DNA of 64,000 nucleotides from Codonopsis lanceolata (lineage: Eukaryota; Streptophyta; Magnoliopsida; Asterales; Campanulaceae). Both the position numbers and the translations under genes were made by a program. Below, in pieces: positions 1 to 11,740 of this stretch; the first letter of the stretch is position 1, and each line of letters begins with the position of its first letter. The stretch lies in the NCBI GenBank assembly GCA_013146195.2, contig CM028377.1, forward strand, positions 63,448,285 through 63,512,284, given 5' to 3'. A model generated the notes under the pieces. The model did not search any database and was not told where the DNA came from. It was given only the letters and a program-made list of their open reading frames with translations.

Positions 1-460
1 AATTTGACAAAAAATAAAAAATAAAAGAAAAAATAACAACGAATAGAAAGAGTTTTTAAAAATAAAAATGATAACTAGGATGTATCCATACCTTCAAGTA
101 AAATGTGAAAAATTGATATTATTATCCACAATGTGAACAAATTTGGTTGACACATCGTATACACACCCCTCATCCACATTTACATTGGAAAGACTTTCTT
201 TTTTTTTTTTTTTCGAGAAAGGGTGTAAATCCTAAGGGACATCTAATTTTTGTCACATCCACATTAGCATTGGTGAAACTTTTCCTCCTATCGAGCTATT
301 AAATTCATTTAATATTGTAGTGTAGCTGTAAACACATTAATTTCGTACCCTTACGATATAATGTCATATAGTAATGATAGCATATATTTTACAAATTTAT
401 TGGACTTACAAATATTGTTTTCCGTTAATGTTTCAGTTAACTGGATTTAACGGGAGTTAA
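1..460. other. AT-rich intergenic sequence
   Basis: I see no gene here. The stretch is AT-rich, with a run of about 17 T near 197-213. No open reading frame, terminal repeat or RNA gene is recognisable. Confidence 0.5.
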
Positions 461-522
461 ATGATACATATGAAACATATCAGGAGCCACTTCATCCCTT
501 TCTCTTCTCCAGGCACGTTGAA

Positions 523-1040
523 ATGCCGTCGTTTCCTCAGTCACCTCGTGCTTTCATACACTGTTTCGTTCCCAGACTTCCACCCGGCACGTCATGCACT
601 GATTGTGAGAGAACGTCGTCGTTTAATCTCGACTGTTCTTCTTCTATAAATAGAGGCTTCAGGCTCTTATTCTCAACACACCATAAGACACGATCAAGAA
701 CTATCGACCATCGACATGCCATATTCACACCACAATTTCAGCCTATATTGCCTTCCCGAAGCCTCCTCTGCCGAAGAAATAAAAGAAAAAGAAGAAAGCA
801 TCCTCGCTCTTCACCTCGCAGTGAGCCATCTGAAGATCCAGTCTTTGTTACCCGACAAGCCATTCACATACTCATACTCGTACACATACTCATAGTCATA
901 GTCATATTCATATCATACTCATACATAAAAAAGATTCTCTATCTCGGAAGAATATGGAAAGCACACTTGGAGTCTTCAAGCGCCTAGTGGGCTAAAGCCT
1001 TGACGTATATATCGGGTCAGATATTTACACTTCAAGAGGT
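523..1040 (+). promoter_or_regulatory. LTR-like or promoter-and-leader-like segment
   Basis: A good TATA box (CTATAAATAGAGG near 645-657) is followed about 25-30 bases later by a CA-rich start-like region (TTCTCAACACACC). Beyond it lie a purine-rich tract with AATAAA-like sequence (about 778-800) and a strong splice-donor-like site, AAGAG/GTAAGT, near 1034-1044. This layout resembles the U3/R/U5 part of a plant LTR, or a promoter with a non-coding first exon. The reading frames across it are low-complexity and look non-coding. I found no TG...CA borders, primer site or downstream coding region, so the element type is undecided. Confidence 0.35.
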
Positions 1041-1074
1041 AAGTACAAATTTATTATCTTTTCCCGTTAATATA

Positions 1075-1215
1075 AATAATGTAAAATATCAATATTATGC
1101 ATGCAATGTAAATAAAATTATAATTAGATAATGTAATGTAAATAATAGATAAAATGTAAATAAAGTAATTATGCATGTTATACAATGTAAATATATAATT
1201 ATGCATGCTACATAT
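1075..1215. repeat. degenerate AATGTAAAT / ATTATGCATG minisatellite
   Basis: The words AATGTAAATA and ATTATGCATG recur several times over about 140 bases with variable spacing. It lies just left of a (TA)n tract and carries no coding signal. Confidence 0.5.
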
Positions 1216-1333
1216 ATATATATACTATTTCATATGTATATACATTTGTAATGTATATGTTGTTAATAGGTAGACATAAATACATATATAGTTGTTGTCA
1301 TGCTCAAATAACATTAAACGCAAGACAATGTTA

Positions 1334-1339
<6 letters not shown>

Positions 1340-1420
<81 letters not shown>
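1340..1420. repeat. (TA)n microsatellite
   Basis: About 40 uninterrupted TA units. The long Ile-Tyr reading frames across it on both strands are artefacts of the repeat. Confidence 0.97.
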
Positions 1421-1423
<3 letters not shown>

Positions 1424-1608
1424 TCTAGATTAAACTTTATAGAGCATGCTAATTTATTTAAACCCCAAAACGAGATCGAAAGGGCGAGTTGGGTGTCTAA
1501 CCCTTTCCCAACTCGTAACCTAGCCTTCGAACCTACACATTTTCTGGAATAAATGATTTTTCTCTGTTTAACCTTAAAATAGAGGTAGCGACTCTGTATA
1601 CACACATT

Positions 1609-2313
1609 TAGGGGCGGAATCGGGACGGGACCCGTCCCGATACTCCTCATCTCGATCCCGTCCCGAATAGAATTCGAGATTTTAATTTCCTTCCTGATCT
1701 CATTCCTGATAAGTTTCGGGACTCGACGAATCCGGATCCCGATAGTTCGGGAGATACAAATCTCGTAATCCCGACTATAATATTTATGAACAATATTTTG
1801 TGACACTAAAATATTTTTTAAATATCTCCATCATGATTAAGATTTCAGATTGCATATTTACAAGTATACTTGAATATTTACTTAATGGTGAATATTGTTG
1901 AATATGTCATTATGAACAAAATGCGCCTCTCACTCGCAGGAGATGAGCTACACTAAGTGCAGAAACGTGATAAACAAAAAAACCCACAACATTGTGAAAA
2001 TAAATTTAACAAGCATCATTAAGTAATTTTACCAAATACAAAATAGACATTGTTTAACACTCATAATATTTATAAAAAAAATAAAAAATAAAAAAATAGT
2101 CGAGATTTAGGAATCCCGACGGGATTGATAGTCGGGACGGGTCGGGAATCCCGACTGGATTGATAATTATCCCGAATATCGTCCCGAAATAAGTCGGGAC
2201 GGGAAAAATCCTGACAAAATCGGGATGGAATTTGTCTGGTTCGGGAAATGTCGGGACGGGATTGGGTCGGGCGTCGGGACGGGTCGGGAAAAACGAGACT
2301 TTTGCCAACCCTA
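1609..2313. mobile_element. non-autonomous hAT element with 8-bp TSD
   Basis: The element starts TAGGGGCGGAATCGGG and ends GCCAACCCTA, so its tips form the short TAGGG.../...CCCTA inverted repeat typical of hAT transposons. It is flanked by a perfect 8-bp direct repeat CACACATT (1601-1608 and 2314-2321), the size hAT transposases make. Both subterminal regions (about 1612-1770 and 2100-2295) are packed with CGGGACGGG / CCCGTCCCG words in both orientations, probably transposase-binding repeats. The 705-bp element has no transposase reading frame, so it would need a helper element. Confidence 0.85.
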
Positions 2314-2329
2314 CACACATTTAGAGTTC

Positions 2330-2886
2330 ACAACGAGACCAGGTACATTCCACGCATTCTGATGTTTCAAAGCAACTCGCTTCTCATGCGAGGGGTTATG
2401 AAACGGGGTTCTCATATTAGCATTAACGAAACTCACTGGAACAACACGGGACCTGATCAGTGATTACTACATAGACTCCGGTGCGAAAGAAGGGTAGCCA
2501 TTCACTGTGAATTATCAATTAGCCTTGGATCCCTAAGGGTGAGCATGTCAATGAATCAGATTTCGATTCAAATTTGATGCTATTTTTAAGATATGTATTG
2601 AGTTTTTTTATCCGATTACTTAATTGCGATCTAATTATCTGATAGCTTAACAAATTGAATTTGGATTAAGGTGTTTTAATCTATTAACAACCAGGTCCAA
2701 TTTGATATGAAAAATATTGTCAGACTAAAAAGTTACCTATGTTGATCTTTTAATCATTACTATTTACGCTAAATATAAATTCTTATGTGCATTATAATAT
2801 ATTACTAACATTGTCATTAATATCTATAAGAAAGGAATGAAATTTTTCATGTGTATTCGACCTTTGATATACCTTAATATTATACT
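2330..2886. other. intergenic sequence without recognised features
   Basis: AT-rich DNA between the hAT element and the TRIM. The only open frames are short and without recognisable motifs. Confidence 0.5.
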
Positions 2887-3091
2887 TGTAATACCCCAAT
2901 CTCACATCGGGTAGATGTGAGACTTGTGTTTGATTTATAAGGTAGCCAGGTGTTACTACTGGGCACCAACATCATTCATTGACTTTTGGGTCGGCTTGTG
3001 GTGGACCTGATGACCCAAGATGCTGCGTGCTTAGTGGGCCAGTGTGTGGGTTACACGTAGCGGACCGGGCTCTTGGGCTCGGGTCGTTACA
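2887..3091 (+). repeat. 5' LTR of the TRIM
   Basis: It starts TGTAATACC and ends GTTACA. It is 205 bp and nearly identical to the second LTR except for the insertion described there. Confidence 0.8.
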
Positions 3092-3273
3092 AAAGGTATC
3101 AGAGCGGGTCCCGGCCGGAAATGTGGGAACAAAGTGATGTGCGGGCCAAAGTGCTACACTGCAGAAGGTGGGAGCCACCTCTTAATCCCCGTACGAGCCA
3201 CCTCTTGAATCCTACATCGCCCGGGGTACGATTTAGCCTTGACGAGGACGTCAAGGATTTGAGTGGGGGAGAT

Positions 3274-3504
3274 TGTAATACCCCAATCTCACATCGGGTA
3301 GATGTGAGACTTGTGTTTGATTTATAAGGTAGCCATGTGCTACTACTGGGCACCAACATCACATGTGCTACTACTGGGCACCAACATCATCCATGGACTT
3401 TTGGGTCGGCTTGTGGTGGGCCTGATGACCCAAGATGTTGCGTGCTTAGTGGGCCAGTGTGTGGGCTACACGTAACGGACCGGGCTCTTGGGCTCGGGTC
3501 GTTA
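3274..3504 (+). repeat. 3' LTR of the TRIM, with internal 28-bp duplication
   Basis: It matches the first LTR but carries an extra tandem copy of the CATGTGCTACTACTGGGCACC region (about 3332-3388). The final CA is missing at its junction with the adjoining Helitron-like sequence. Confidence 0.78.
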
Positions 3505-4148
3505 ATCTTCGTGCCTATGCCTTTGGCACGGTGCCAGTATATCTAATTTCGTCAATTGAAACGTCAACGTCTAAATGGAAAGAACGATTTTAAAAAATGT
3601 TATAGTTGAGGGGTACATTACTTCAAGTGGTAGTGAGGGCGTTATTCGAACTCTACACATAGTTGAGGGGGGTTATTTGTAAGGAGTTATATGTAACTGA
3701 CCTATGAATGTTTGATTTTGTGGCAGAATCAATCCTCATGGCCAGATAGTCTCAGTCAATCAATTGAGCTCTATTGTGAAATTATATTAATATAAAGTTG
3801 ATGTTTTGTAAGGGGTAATGGTTTAGAAGATTAACCTCAGGGTATGACTGCTCATAATATTAATTGTAGGGCGTGACTTTGTAACACGGTGAGAGAAAAT
3901 AGAGAGTTAAAAGTGGATAACTAGTTTCACACATATGAATGTGAGAGTGAATCTCAATCATTAAATTTTTAAAAATAATTTAATCTCAACCTCTAAATAG
4001 CTTTAATCAATTGTATATGTGTAAGAATGAATTCTATTGTAATATAGATATTTATTCACCACTTTAACGAGGGTCAAATAAAATTCAAGGAAAATCCGAA
4101 TCAATCTATATTATAATTAAGCTCAGTTTTTCTGAAAAGTTGACTATT

Positions 4149-4580
4149 GGTCTGGATTCATTTTTACAAAACATAACTACTGGCCAGGCTGGCCAGGATT
4201 AAGTCTTTCTAAAAAGTTGACTATTGACCAAAATATTGCTAAATTTAGTGAATCTCGGTAACAATATAGAAGATATGTAGCTTAATTCGTATTTTTAACT
4301 TTGTATCTTTTTCCTTCTATGTATTCTTTTCCTTATATTCTTATGATGATCATGTTGCATTTTTTTACTGGTCAGGATTCATTTTACAAAACATAACTAC
4401 TGGTCAGGATTAAATCTTTCTAAAAAGTTAACTATTGGCCAAAATATTGCTAGATTTCGTGAATCTCAATAATAATATAGAATATATGTAACTTAATTCT
4501 TATTTTTAATTATGTATCTTTTTCCTTCTTCTACGTATTCTTTTCCTTTATATTCTTATGATGATCATGTTGCATTTTTT
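4149..4580 (+). repeat. 221/211-bp direct tandem duplication
   Basis: Two adjacent copies (4149-4369 and 4370-4580) each run from GG(T/C)C(T/A)GGATTCATTTT to GATGATCATGTTGCATTTTT. They differ by scattered substitutions and small indels. A third partial copy of the end (GTTGATCATGTTGCAT) follows near 4613. Non-coding. Confidence 0.8.
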
Positions 4581-5099
4581 AAAAATATAATCCGCTTGCT
4601 TTAACGAAAAATGTTGATCATGTTGCATATTTTTTAAAAAAATTCAATCAGCTTGCTTCAGTTGAGTTAAGGGACAAACTGGTTAGTCACATGATTTTTG
4701 AGTTTTAATTTGAGTTTTATGATTTGTGGGTTTTGAGATTTGAGAAACAAAAAAAAAAAAGTGACATGATTTATTAGTTTTAATTAGAGTTTTGTGAATC
4801 AAGCGGTATGTCTTTTATATTTTAATTAATATAATACAATTAATTTGTCTTAATCTTATTTGTCTCAAGTGTAGGTGGAAATACTGGACAAAATTAGTGT
4901 ATCTCGCTTTTCAAAACCAATCATTGTTGTGAAGCAAAAGCCTCTAGAAAAAGATTATGTTGTCGTTATTGAGAAAAAAACAATACAATATTGTTTCTAC
5001 ATGTCAAATTTCTTTTTTTCTTTAACAATATTTGGTTATTGGTTTTGCTAATCTTGTTAAAGACACGAGTATGGATGTCACATTTTTTCTTTATAAGAT

Positions 5100-5340
5100 C
5101 TCCCTTGCTCGATTCGCGGAAATATCATTATGGATGCCTAAGGGTTATCTCAGATTCAAATTTCTTAATTTTTATTTGTTGTTAGTATTTCATTTTCGAG
5201 GTCAGGCTCCTCTGTCCTCCCTCTTATAAGGGTGAGGCTGGTTGTCCAGGGCAAGGTTGGTTGTCCCCTTCAAGTTTGTTATTTTATTTTTATTAATAAA
5301 ATATAGCTGGGTACCGCCCATGTTTCCAAAAAAAAAAAAA
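5100..5340 (+). mobile_element. 3' tail of a LINE retrotransposon
   Basis: The segment ends in A12 (about 5329-5340) after TTAATAAAATATAGCTGGGTACCGCCCATG. The same tail design (a block with GGTTGTCCCC, then ATTAATAA..., then poly-A) occurs inverted at 45.95-46.06 kb and, more divergently, at 63.3-63.43 kb next to a LINE RNase H remnant. Only non-coding or badly eroded sequence remains. Confidence 0.55.
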
Positions 5341-5512
5341 TTACAAAACTAACTTTTAAATTTTTTTTCCACAGTTGGATGATCATATTGTTTTAATTGA
5401 TTACCGAAAGATGTTCATTTTAAATTGGTTATTTTGAATACTGACATCGTTCCATATTATGTCGTCTTATACTTGCGTTGTGCCATAGGCACGAGTACAA
5501 AATCTAGTCAAA

Positions 5513-6780
5513 TTTAAAATATGGTTCGAACTTTGAAATATAGGAAAAATAATCCAATAATTTCTTTAGAAATGAAATTTGGATTTGACATATCTGATTA
5601 AAATCCGACTCATCTGGTTTGGTAAAAAGAACGTATTGTACTTTGTTTTGTGGCCAATTATACATACATTATGTTGGAAATTTCATGGTATATTTGTATA
5701 TCTCCTAATAAAAGCAGTCAAATTACACAGCTGTGGGTTTGGACCACAGTGAAGAAAACATAACAAAGGTTCCGACGAATTTTGCTGGGTACAATTTTTT
5801 CCTCTTCTTCTTGGACTTGTGCCTCCAAGACACATTAATTGGACCTTTAGTCTTGACTCTTGATTGATATTCTTATGTCCCATATTTTTCTTTTATTTTT
5901 ATTTTAATTAATTTTGAGTGTCCTAAATGAGTCTATATTGTAAAAGCACTTCTCTTTCATAATTGCCTTCACAATTTCACAAGGGTAGTTGCAGTTTCAA
6001 GTCTCATTTAGAAAGAAAGAGGCATCAGGCATGGACACACTTTTTTGTAGATTACCAGAGTGCTGAATAAGAAGTTCCCCCAACCCCAAGAGACTATTGC
6101 AGCTGTTATTAAATAGGAAAAAATCTGATCTTCTAAATATTATATCTCCCAAAATGGGAAAGACATTAAAGTCATCGACCTTGAATTGATATAAACATTG
6201 TCTAGCTGACTTAGCTTTCAGCTTTTTAATGTCTAATTTCAACATTATCATTTATGATGCCCACAGGCCACAACCATAAAGCGTTGAAATGCACTAGAAT
6301 TGATTACTGTGAATCTAATTCTACTGTTGGCTGCAAGTTTTATTTAATATTCACTACTTAATTTCAACTTAGATCCATGTGGCATTCCCTATTTAATTAA
6401 GAGTTCGGAGTTTGGAGTTTGGACAGATTAGTACCCTATCCAATATAAATTTGGACCTTCTGGCTATAAGGAATACATAATCACACCTATAACCCACTTA
6501 TAAAGGGATCTCTCATTGAATATGATCAACAACTAAATATGTGTTAATAATGATAATTAATTAATCAAATCAAACAAAACTATTTGGATTATTAAGTGAT
6601 CCAGAAGACAGATAATAGGACAACATTTGAAGGCCAACACAAATGTAAAGTTACTTTGACAAACACAAGTTGCACTATCCACATGTCTTCCAGGGTTTTC
6701 CAATGTTATATATATATCTCACAAATATTATCATCATGGTTTGACTTTTTGTGCCTAAACCGAGTTTTTTTTAAATAAAA
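5513..6780. other. intergenic sequence without recognised genes
   Basis: AT-rich DNA. A minus-strand frame at 5997-6251 (84 codons) has no recognisable domain and no clear splice or start context. I assign nothing to this stretch. Confidence 0.45.
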
Positions 6781-6786
6781 ATTTCA

Positions 6787-6789
<3 letters not shown>

Positions 6790-6828
<39 letters not shown>
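6790..6828. repeat. (TA)n microsatellite
   Basis: About 19 TA units followed by a T run. A shorter TA/CA tract follows at 6935-6958. Confidence 0.95.
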
Positions 6829-6836
<8 letters not shown>

Positions 6837-7082
6837 TATATTTCAAAATTATAAAACAGGTAAGTTGTAAGTGATTTTTAAATTTGACTCAAAATATCAA
6901 ACTATGATAATTATTGAGGAACATAATATGTATATGTATATATATATATACACACACATAAAATTAATTAAGTAGCCAAAGTATACATTGTATTACAACC
7001 ACTTTGGAGACAAATTAACTTCAAATAAGAATGTTTAGTATAAATAAATTCTCAACAACCATTCATTGAGTAAAAAATTAGC

Positions 7083-7339
7083 ACTCCTCCGTCCCCAAAT
7101 TATTGTCCTGATTTCCTTTTTCGTCCGTCTCAAAATAATTATTTTGTTTAAAAATTTTTTTATAACAATATTTTACCACTTTACCATTAGTTTTTCATCA
7201 TACTTTAATTATGAGTCACATACACATGAACTTTAAAGTAAACTACACATTAAATTAATGTTAATAATGCAATCAAATGTGTTTTCTTCAATTGTACGCC
7301 AAGTCCACGAAGACGATAATTTAGGGACAGAGGGCGTAC
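7083..7339. mobile_element. Stowaway-type MITE (family A, copy 1)
   Basis: Termini CTCCTCCGTCCCCAAATTAT and ...ATAATTTAGGGACAGAGGGCG are inverted repeats of the CTCCCTCCGTCCC type used by Tc1/mariner-related Stowaway MITEs. About 257 bp, AT-rich, no coding capacity. A second copy lies 10 bp to the right and a third at 25856. Confidence 0.75.
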
Positions 7340-7348
7340 AAAATAATA

Positions 7349-7599
7349 CTTCCTCCGTCCCCAAATTATCGTCCTGTTTTTCTTTTTTGTCCGTCCCAAA
7401 ATAATTTTCTTGTTTGAAACTTTCATTTTTAAGATAATATTTTTACCACTTTACCTTTACTTTTTCATCCTATTTTAATTATGACTCAGATATATATAAG
7501 TTTTAAAATATACTACACATCAAATTAATATTAATAATTCAGACAAATGCGTTTTCTTAAATCGTATGTCATGTTTATTAATACGCTAATTTAGGGAAG
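7349..7599. mobile_element. Stowaway-type MITE (family A, copy 2, eroded right end)
   Basis: It starts CTTCCTCCGTCCCCAAATTAT and matches copy 1 throughout (for example ACCACTTTACC and TACACATTAAATTAAT-like words). It ends at ATTTAGGGAAGTA, so the last part of its right inverted repeat is lost. Confidence 0.7.
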
Positions 7600-8139
7600 T
7601 AATTGAGATCATATTGATGACTATATATAGTTCACTTATAAAGGGCTTGAATTAAGAAAGCCCAATAATATGATGCCATTTGGCACGTTGACAATAAACT
7701 GCGCAGTTAAAGAGTACAACTGAAATCAGTTATAGTATTATTACGTTTTTGTTTTGGATATGACTTAGGAGGGAGGAATCTAACAATCTTGTTAAAAGTA
7801 TATATCATGATTCATGATAGAAAAAGATTACAATAATTAGCAACATTGTCCAATCTGTATCGTAGTTTGCTGACAAAAATATATTATACTCCCATTGTTT
7901 TTTATAAAAAATTATTATATTATTTTGAAATACTTTATATTAAAAGTTTGCTTTCAAAAAATTATATTTATCATCTAAAATAACATTCGAATTTTTACCT
8001 TCATATTTAATATTAACATATTGTTTATCCTCAAGCATTTTTGTTTTGTAACTATAACCAACTTTAATGTTAGTCATGCATCCCTTAATTATTAAATTTT
8101 TTGAGTATTGACTCTTTGAGTAGAACGAAACGAGTATTT
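7600..8139. other. AT-rich sequence with a possible MITE end
   Basis: No gene is seen. A Stowaway-like tip TACTCCCATTGTTTTTTATAA occurs at 7887. Its partner could be GAACAGAGAGAGTA at 8501-8514, with the large TA tract in between, but the match is weak. Confidence 0.35.
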
Positions 8140-8140
8140 A

Positions 8141-8252
<112 letters not shown>

Positions 8253-8657
8253 ATGTACACTCTTTAATTCCAAAATAAATAAAAAATCATGTTTGACTCG
8301 GTAAATATATTAAGAAAAGATAATTGAATCTATTAGAATAATATCTATTTTTCGAGGATACCATGCAAAAGTAGAGTCATCAACTAAGGTGCAAATCAAA
8401 TTATAAGTAAAATGATAAAAGTAATTTTCTGATGAAAAAAGTTTAAAAAGTGAACACTTTTTTTAAAAGGGACTAAAAAGGAAAGACAATCTTTCTTTTG
8501 GAACAGAGAGAGTATAATACAATAGCTAAATTGAAAAACAGAAAAATAAAATAAAATTGAAAAGTTAAAATATAACTCTTTTAGAAAGAGGGATGCTTCA
8601 CGCTTGAAAGTTGTAACTATCCAGATAAAAATGGCAAAACAAAATTGAATTTAAATA

Positions 8658-8912
8658 CTTCATATGTTCCACCCAAAGAGTTTACACTTAAAAAATTAAA
8701 TAATTAAGGAATAAACACTATCAACATGCTTACAAAACAGGTGAAATATTGTCTTTACTTAAACACTATCAACATGCTTACAAAACAAGTGAAAGATAAA
8801 GTTGAAAGGTTAAAAAGATTGTAAGATTAATTATTGAAAGTAGATTATTTATGTGAAATATCTCAAAAATAACAAAATAGACTCTTTGCCTAGAAATCTA
8901 GAATTGAGAGAG
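8658..8912. mobile_element. Stowaway-type MITE (family B) with internal 32-bp duplication
   Basis: Termini CTTCATATGTTCCACCC and ...AGAATTGAGAGAG, flanked by TA on both sides. Internally the sequence AAACACTATCAACATGCTTA (extending through ACAAAACA) occurs twice, near 8707 and 8760. No coding capacity. Confidence 0.6.
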
Positions 8913-9026
8913 TATCAATTTCAATCCAAATCCATACATATGTATAGACGACATCTCTAGGTGTGCCATCAATTCATCTTTTGATTAATCTTCATTTTCA
9001 TGTATTTAACTTTTCAACTTCTTATT

Positions 9027-9080
9027 GGTTCCATTAGATAATAATTTTAGATAATTACTATAGTTAAGATATAAGATATA
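9027..9080 (+). repeat. left copy of a ~50-bp direct repeat bracketing the gypsy block
   Basis: GGTTCCATTAGATAATAATT and the following ~30 bases match 24469-24520 at about 48 of 50 positions. The right copy starts exactly at the outer edge of the gypsy 5' LTR. See the findings. Confidence 0.75.
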
Positions 9081-9507
9081 TTACTTATGGTATTATATTT
9101 TATAGAGAGAGAGAGAGAGAGTAAACCATCGAGTTTTATTTTAATTTCCAACTGCTTTTCTCTTTATTTCCTTCTGCATTTTGATTTCCGTCGAAACCCT
9201 AGCCTTAGGGTTCGATGGCATTCTCTGGGTGTTTCGTTAATAAACGTCTGAAAATTCATAGCTTCTGTTCTTGCTTTCTGTTTCAACACAATTCTTCGTA
9301 AATCCCTCGTCTAGAATTCATGGATTCATCTTGGTAGCCCCTTCTAGTTTTTGCACCGACCCCAGCACACACATAGATAGGAATCGAGGAAATGGCCCCC
9401 TGGTGCCCTGTTCACTGGTTTTGAAACGTAAACCATAACCAAGGGTTTTACTTGCTCGTTCTTGCTTGTTTTCACGAGCAAGATTTAATGTCTTCCTCGA
9501 TTCCTGT

Positions 9508-11740
9508 TGGATGTCTTCTTGTGAAGAAAACAGCTCCGAAATCAAAGGACGCAGCTACGACCATGGTGCTTCAAGGGAGCAGGAGGAGAGCTATGAAGTT
9601 GAATCTAGTAGCTCCGAAGAAACCGAGCTAGAAGAGACCCTAGCAGCTCCTGGAGGGCCTAAGAACAACGAGCAAGAAACTTAGATGGCCTTTGACGAAG
9701 AGGAAAATGTAGAGATTGAGGTAGAGCAACCTGGTGTTCATAATATGGACATTGAATACGAGCAAGAAAAGGATCAAAATACCAACACTGAGGACGAGCA
9801 GGTGTCCGCGGAGAATAGACGCTCAGGGTCTGAATCCCAGAGCACAAGCACTTGGGAAAAAAAGAAAAAAACAGCTCACCGCAAGGGTAAACAACCCGTG
9901 GCCGATGCGCCAACAATGAAATGGGATGACTTGACTGGGGAAGAAGATGTGTCAGTCTGGTTTTATTCCCTAGGCATCAACCCCAAAAACTATAGTGTAC
10001 GGGCTTTCGATCTGGATATCGAAAAGGACATACACAACTTCCAGGGAGACCTTATGGTCTTTTACTTCGACTTTTTCCTTGTCGGGCTGAGATTCCCTCT
10101 GCACCCTTTCATCATCGAATTCCTCCATTTGACCAATGCCCTCCCCTGCGACCTGACCCTTACTATAGTGAGGTTTCTGGTCACATATACTGTAGCATGC
10201 AGGCTGCTCGGGTTTAAACCCGAAATGACCTTGTTCCGAAAGTTTTTCCTATTTTCGTTGGACAAGAAGAATGGATGCATCACTGGCCGCTCCGACCCCA
10301 ACTAGTTCAAGCTTCTCAACGATGGCCCCAACAAAGTCGAAGCTTGGGATGGGAAAGCCTTGCTCCTGGAATCGCGAGTAGGATGGCCCTTTGCCCCATG
10401 CTTGCATCATTTAGAAATCCCGAAGTACGACAAGAATACCTTCCGAGCTGGAGAGCCCGGAATAGCCCTTGCTTACAAAACTCTACTTGGGATGAAAGAA
10501 GGTAAAGATTGGCATGACTGGGTGCTTGATTGGTCAACCCTTACTTCTGACCCCTCCCTTCTCCGTCTAGCCGGCGTTCTAAGTTGGCCTGTAGATGGGG
10601 TAGAACCTAGGGTCACCATTGACGCCAAAAAACCCCACCCTTACTGGGGGAATTTTCATGGGGGAAGGTTCCCCAATGAGTGCTCTAATTATGCACGGAC
10701 TGGAACACATTGTACATTCGCCTTCTCGCTCAACGGTCTGGTTGTCTTGCATTTTTCCTTGCTATTTATTATTTCTTTGAACATTGCTTATGTTTAAATC
10801 TTTTTTGACTCTTGTTGTTGTTATTTGCAGCTATGAAGCAACTTAATGATGCCAGCAAATTTCTTCAAGCAGCAAAAAAGGGGTCAGCAAAAAGGAATAC
10901 CCAGCTCGCCGTTCAAAATCCTGCTCCCTTTCCCACAATTCCTACTGCTACTTATGGGCGAGGAGCAAGCCGAGGTCTTATTGAAACGAGCAGGGCTGCT
11001 CCTACAGTCTCCATTGTTCCTCTTGCTCCTGCCGTTGCTGACCAAGCTGTTCCAGCTACCATATCGGTCCTAGTGGTATACATCATCTCCCAGATGCCGA
11101 GCAAGAGGCCTGTTGTTGACCCTCCTCTAGAAAGGGTGACCAGGTCATGGACAAAAAAAACCAAGCAAGGGGCGTTTGGCTCTCGGGTGCCCATATGGCA
11201 CAAAGAAGATTTTCATATGCCCGAATCCCAGTAGAAAGCTGGCCCACTTATTGCCGAGATAGCTGACGTGCTAGACCTCGAAAAACTTAACATTTATAAA
11301 CGCATCGGCTATCCTGCAACAGTGGGGCATGGAGTGATGAGGAGGCTCCACCATAGTGGTGTTCGGAAGAGGAGGGTTGAACACTCGAGCTCTGTTCTGG
11401 TCGGAGAAATCGGCATGTGTATGGCTGAGGTAAAGACTTCTCTTTTACCCATCATGCTAATAAGCCTTAAATACTACTTCTAACTTTGTTGTCTTTACAT
11501 TCTCAGATGGCCATAAAAACCGAGTTGGTCTATGAGCGGCTAATGGAAAGCGTCAACTCCAGCGTCGTACTAACCGGCGAAAAGAACAAGCTGGAAGAAA
11601 AGGTTAATTCCCTTCGATCCAAGCTTAAGAAGAGCGAGGAAGCTGTCACTGCAAAAGTGATAGAACTCTCAAGAATTGAATAAGAGAAGAGGACCTTGTT
11701 TGAAGAGCAAAGACATATCATGCTCGATGAAAAGGCATAA
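9508..11740 (+). pseudogene. antisense additional ORF of a Tat-type gypsy element (putative gypsy-type transposase/PF04195-like)
   Basis: A three-exon gene remnant. Exon 1 (9508-10735) starts with an acidic Glu/Ser-rich region. A core follows (about 9925-10300) with GDLMVFYFDFFLVGLRFPLH and a following block resembling the 'putative gypsy type transposon' domain (Pfam PF04195) found in extra ORFs of Tat-lineage retrotransposons. Introns look like 10736-10830 (ends TTTGCAG) and 11430-11506 (ends TCTCAG). The last exon encodes a heptad-rich coiled coil (ERLMESVNSS to about residue 60). In-frame stops at 9682, 10303, 11232 and 11681 break it. It runs opposite to the pol remnants that start at 11866, the known position of such antisense ORFs (between pol and 3' LTR). 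Function in the family is unknown. The exon borders are my reading. Confidence 0.65.

Larger units (their letters stand above)
2887..3504 (+). mobile_element. TRIM (terminal-repeat retrotransposon in miniature)
   Basis: Two direct LTRs beginning TGTAATACCCCAATCTC (2887-3091 and 3274-3504) flank only about 180 bases. Immediately after the first LTR comes AAGGTATCAGAGC (3093-3105), close to the TGGTATCAGAGC primer site for initiator tRNA-Met. Just before the second LTR is the purine tract GAGTGGGGGAGAT (3261-3273). LTR, primer site, purine tract and LTR with no coding capacity is the definition of a TRIM; such elements move with proteins supplied by other retrotransposons. No clear 5-bp target duplication remains, probably because a Helitron-like element adjoins the right end. 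Confidence 0.85.
3506..5507 (+). mobile_element. Helitron-like non-autonomous element
   Basis: The right end has the classic Helitron 3' structure. A perfect hairpin GTGCC-ATA-GGCAC (5480-5492) sits 11 bases before CTAG (5504-5507), and T follows. A plausible 5' end TC lies at 3506-3507 after an A, directly at the edge of the TRIM LTR, as expected for insertion between A and T. The first ~550 bases are a dispersed repeat with a second copy near 62.54-62.96 kb. No Rep/helicase frame is present. The 3' end is well supported; the pairing with this 5' end is an inference, and a 221-bp tandem repeat and a LINE tail lie between. Confidence 0.5.

Noticed and set aside
523..987. 154-codon open frame
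   Set aside because: It spans a TATA box and leader-like sequence, is low in complexity at its end (ILILVHILIVIVIF) and has no recognisable domain.
1225..1806. Long minus-strand open frame of 193 codons
   Set aside because: Its middle is only Ile-Tyr repeats from the (TA)n tract and the remainder crosses the end of a hAT element. The same applies to frames at 8085-8273 and 24954-25224.
5997..6251. Minus-strand 84-codon open frame
   Set aside because: No recognisable motif and no supporting promoter or splice context.
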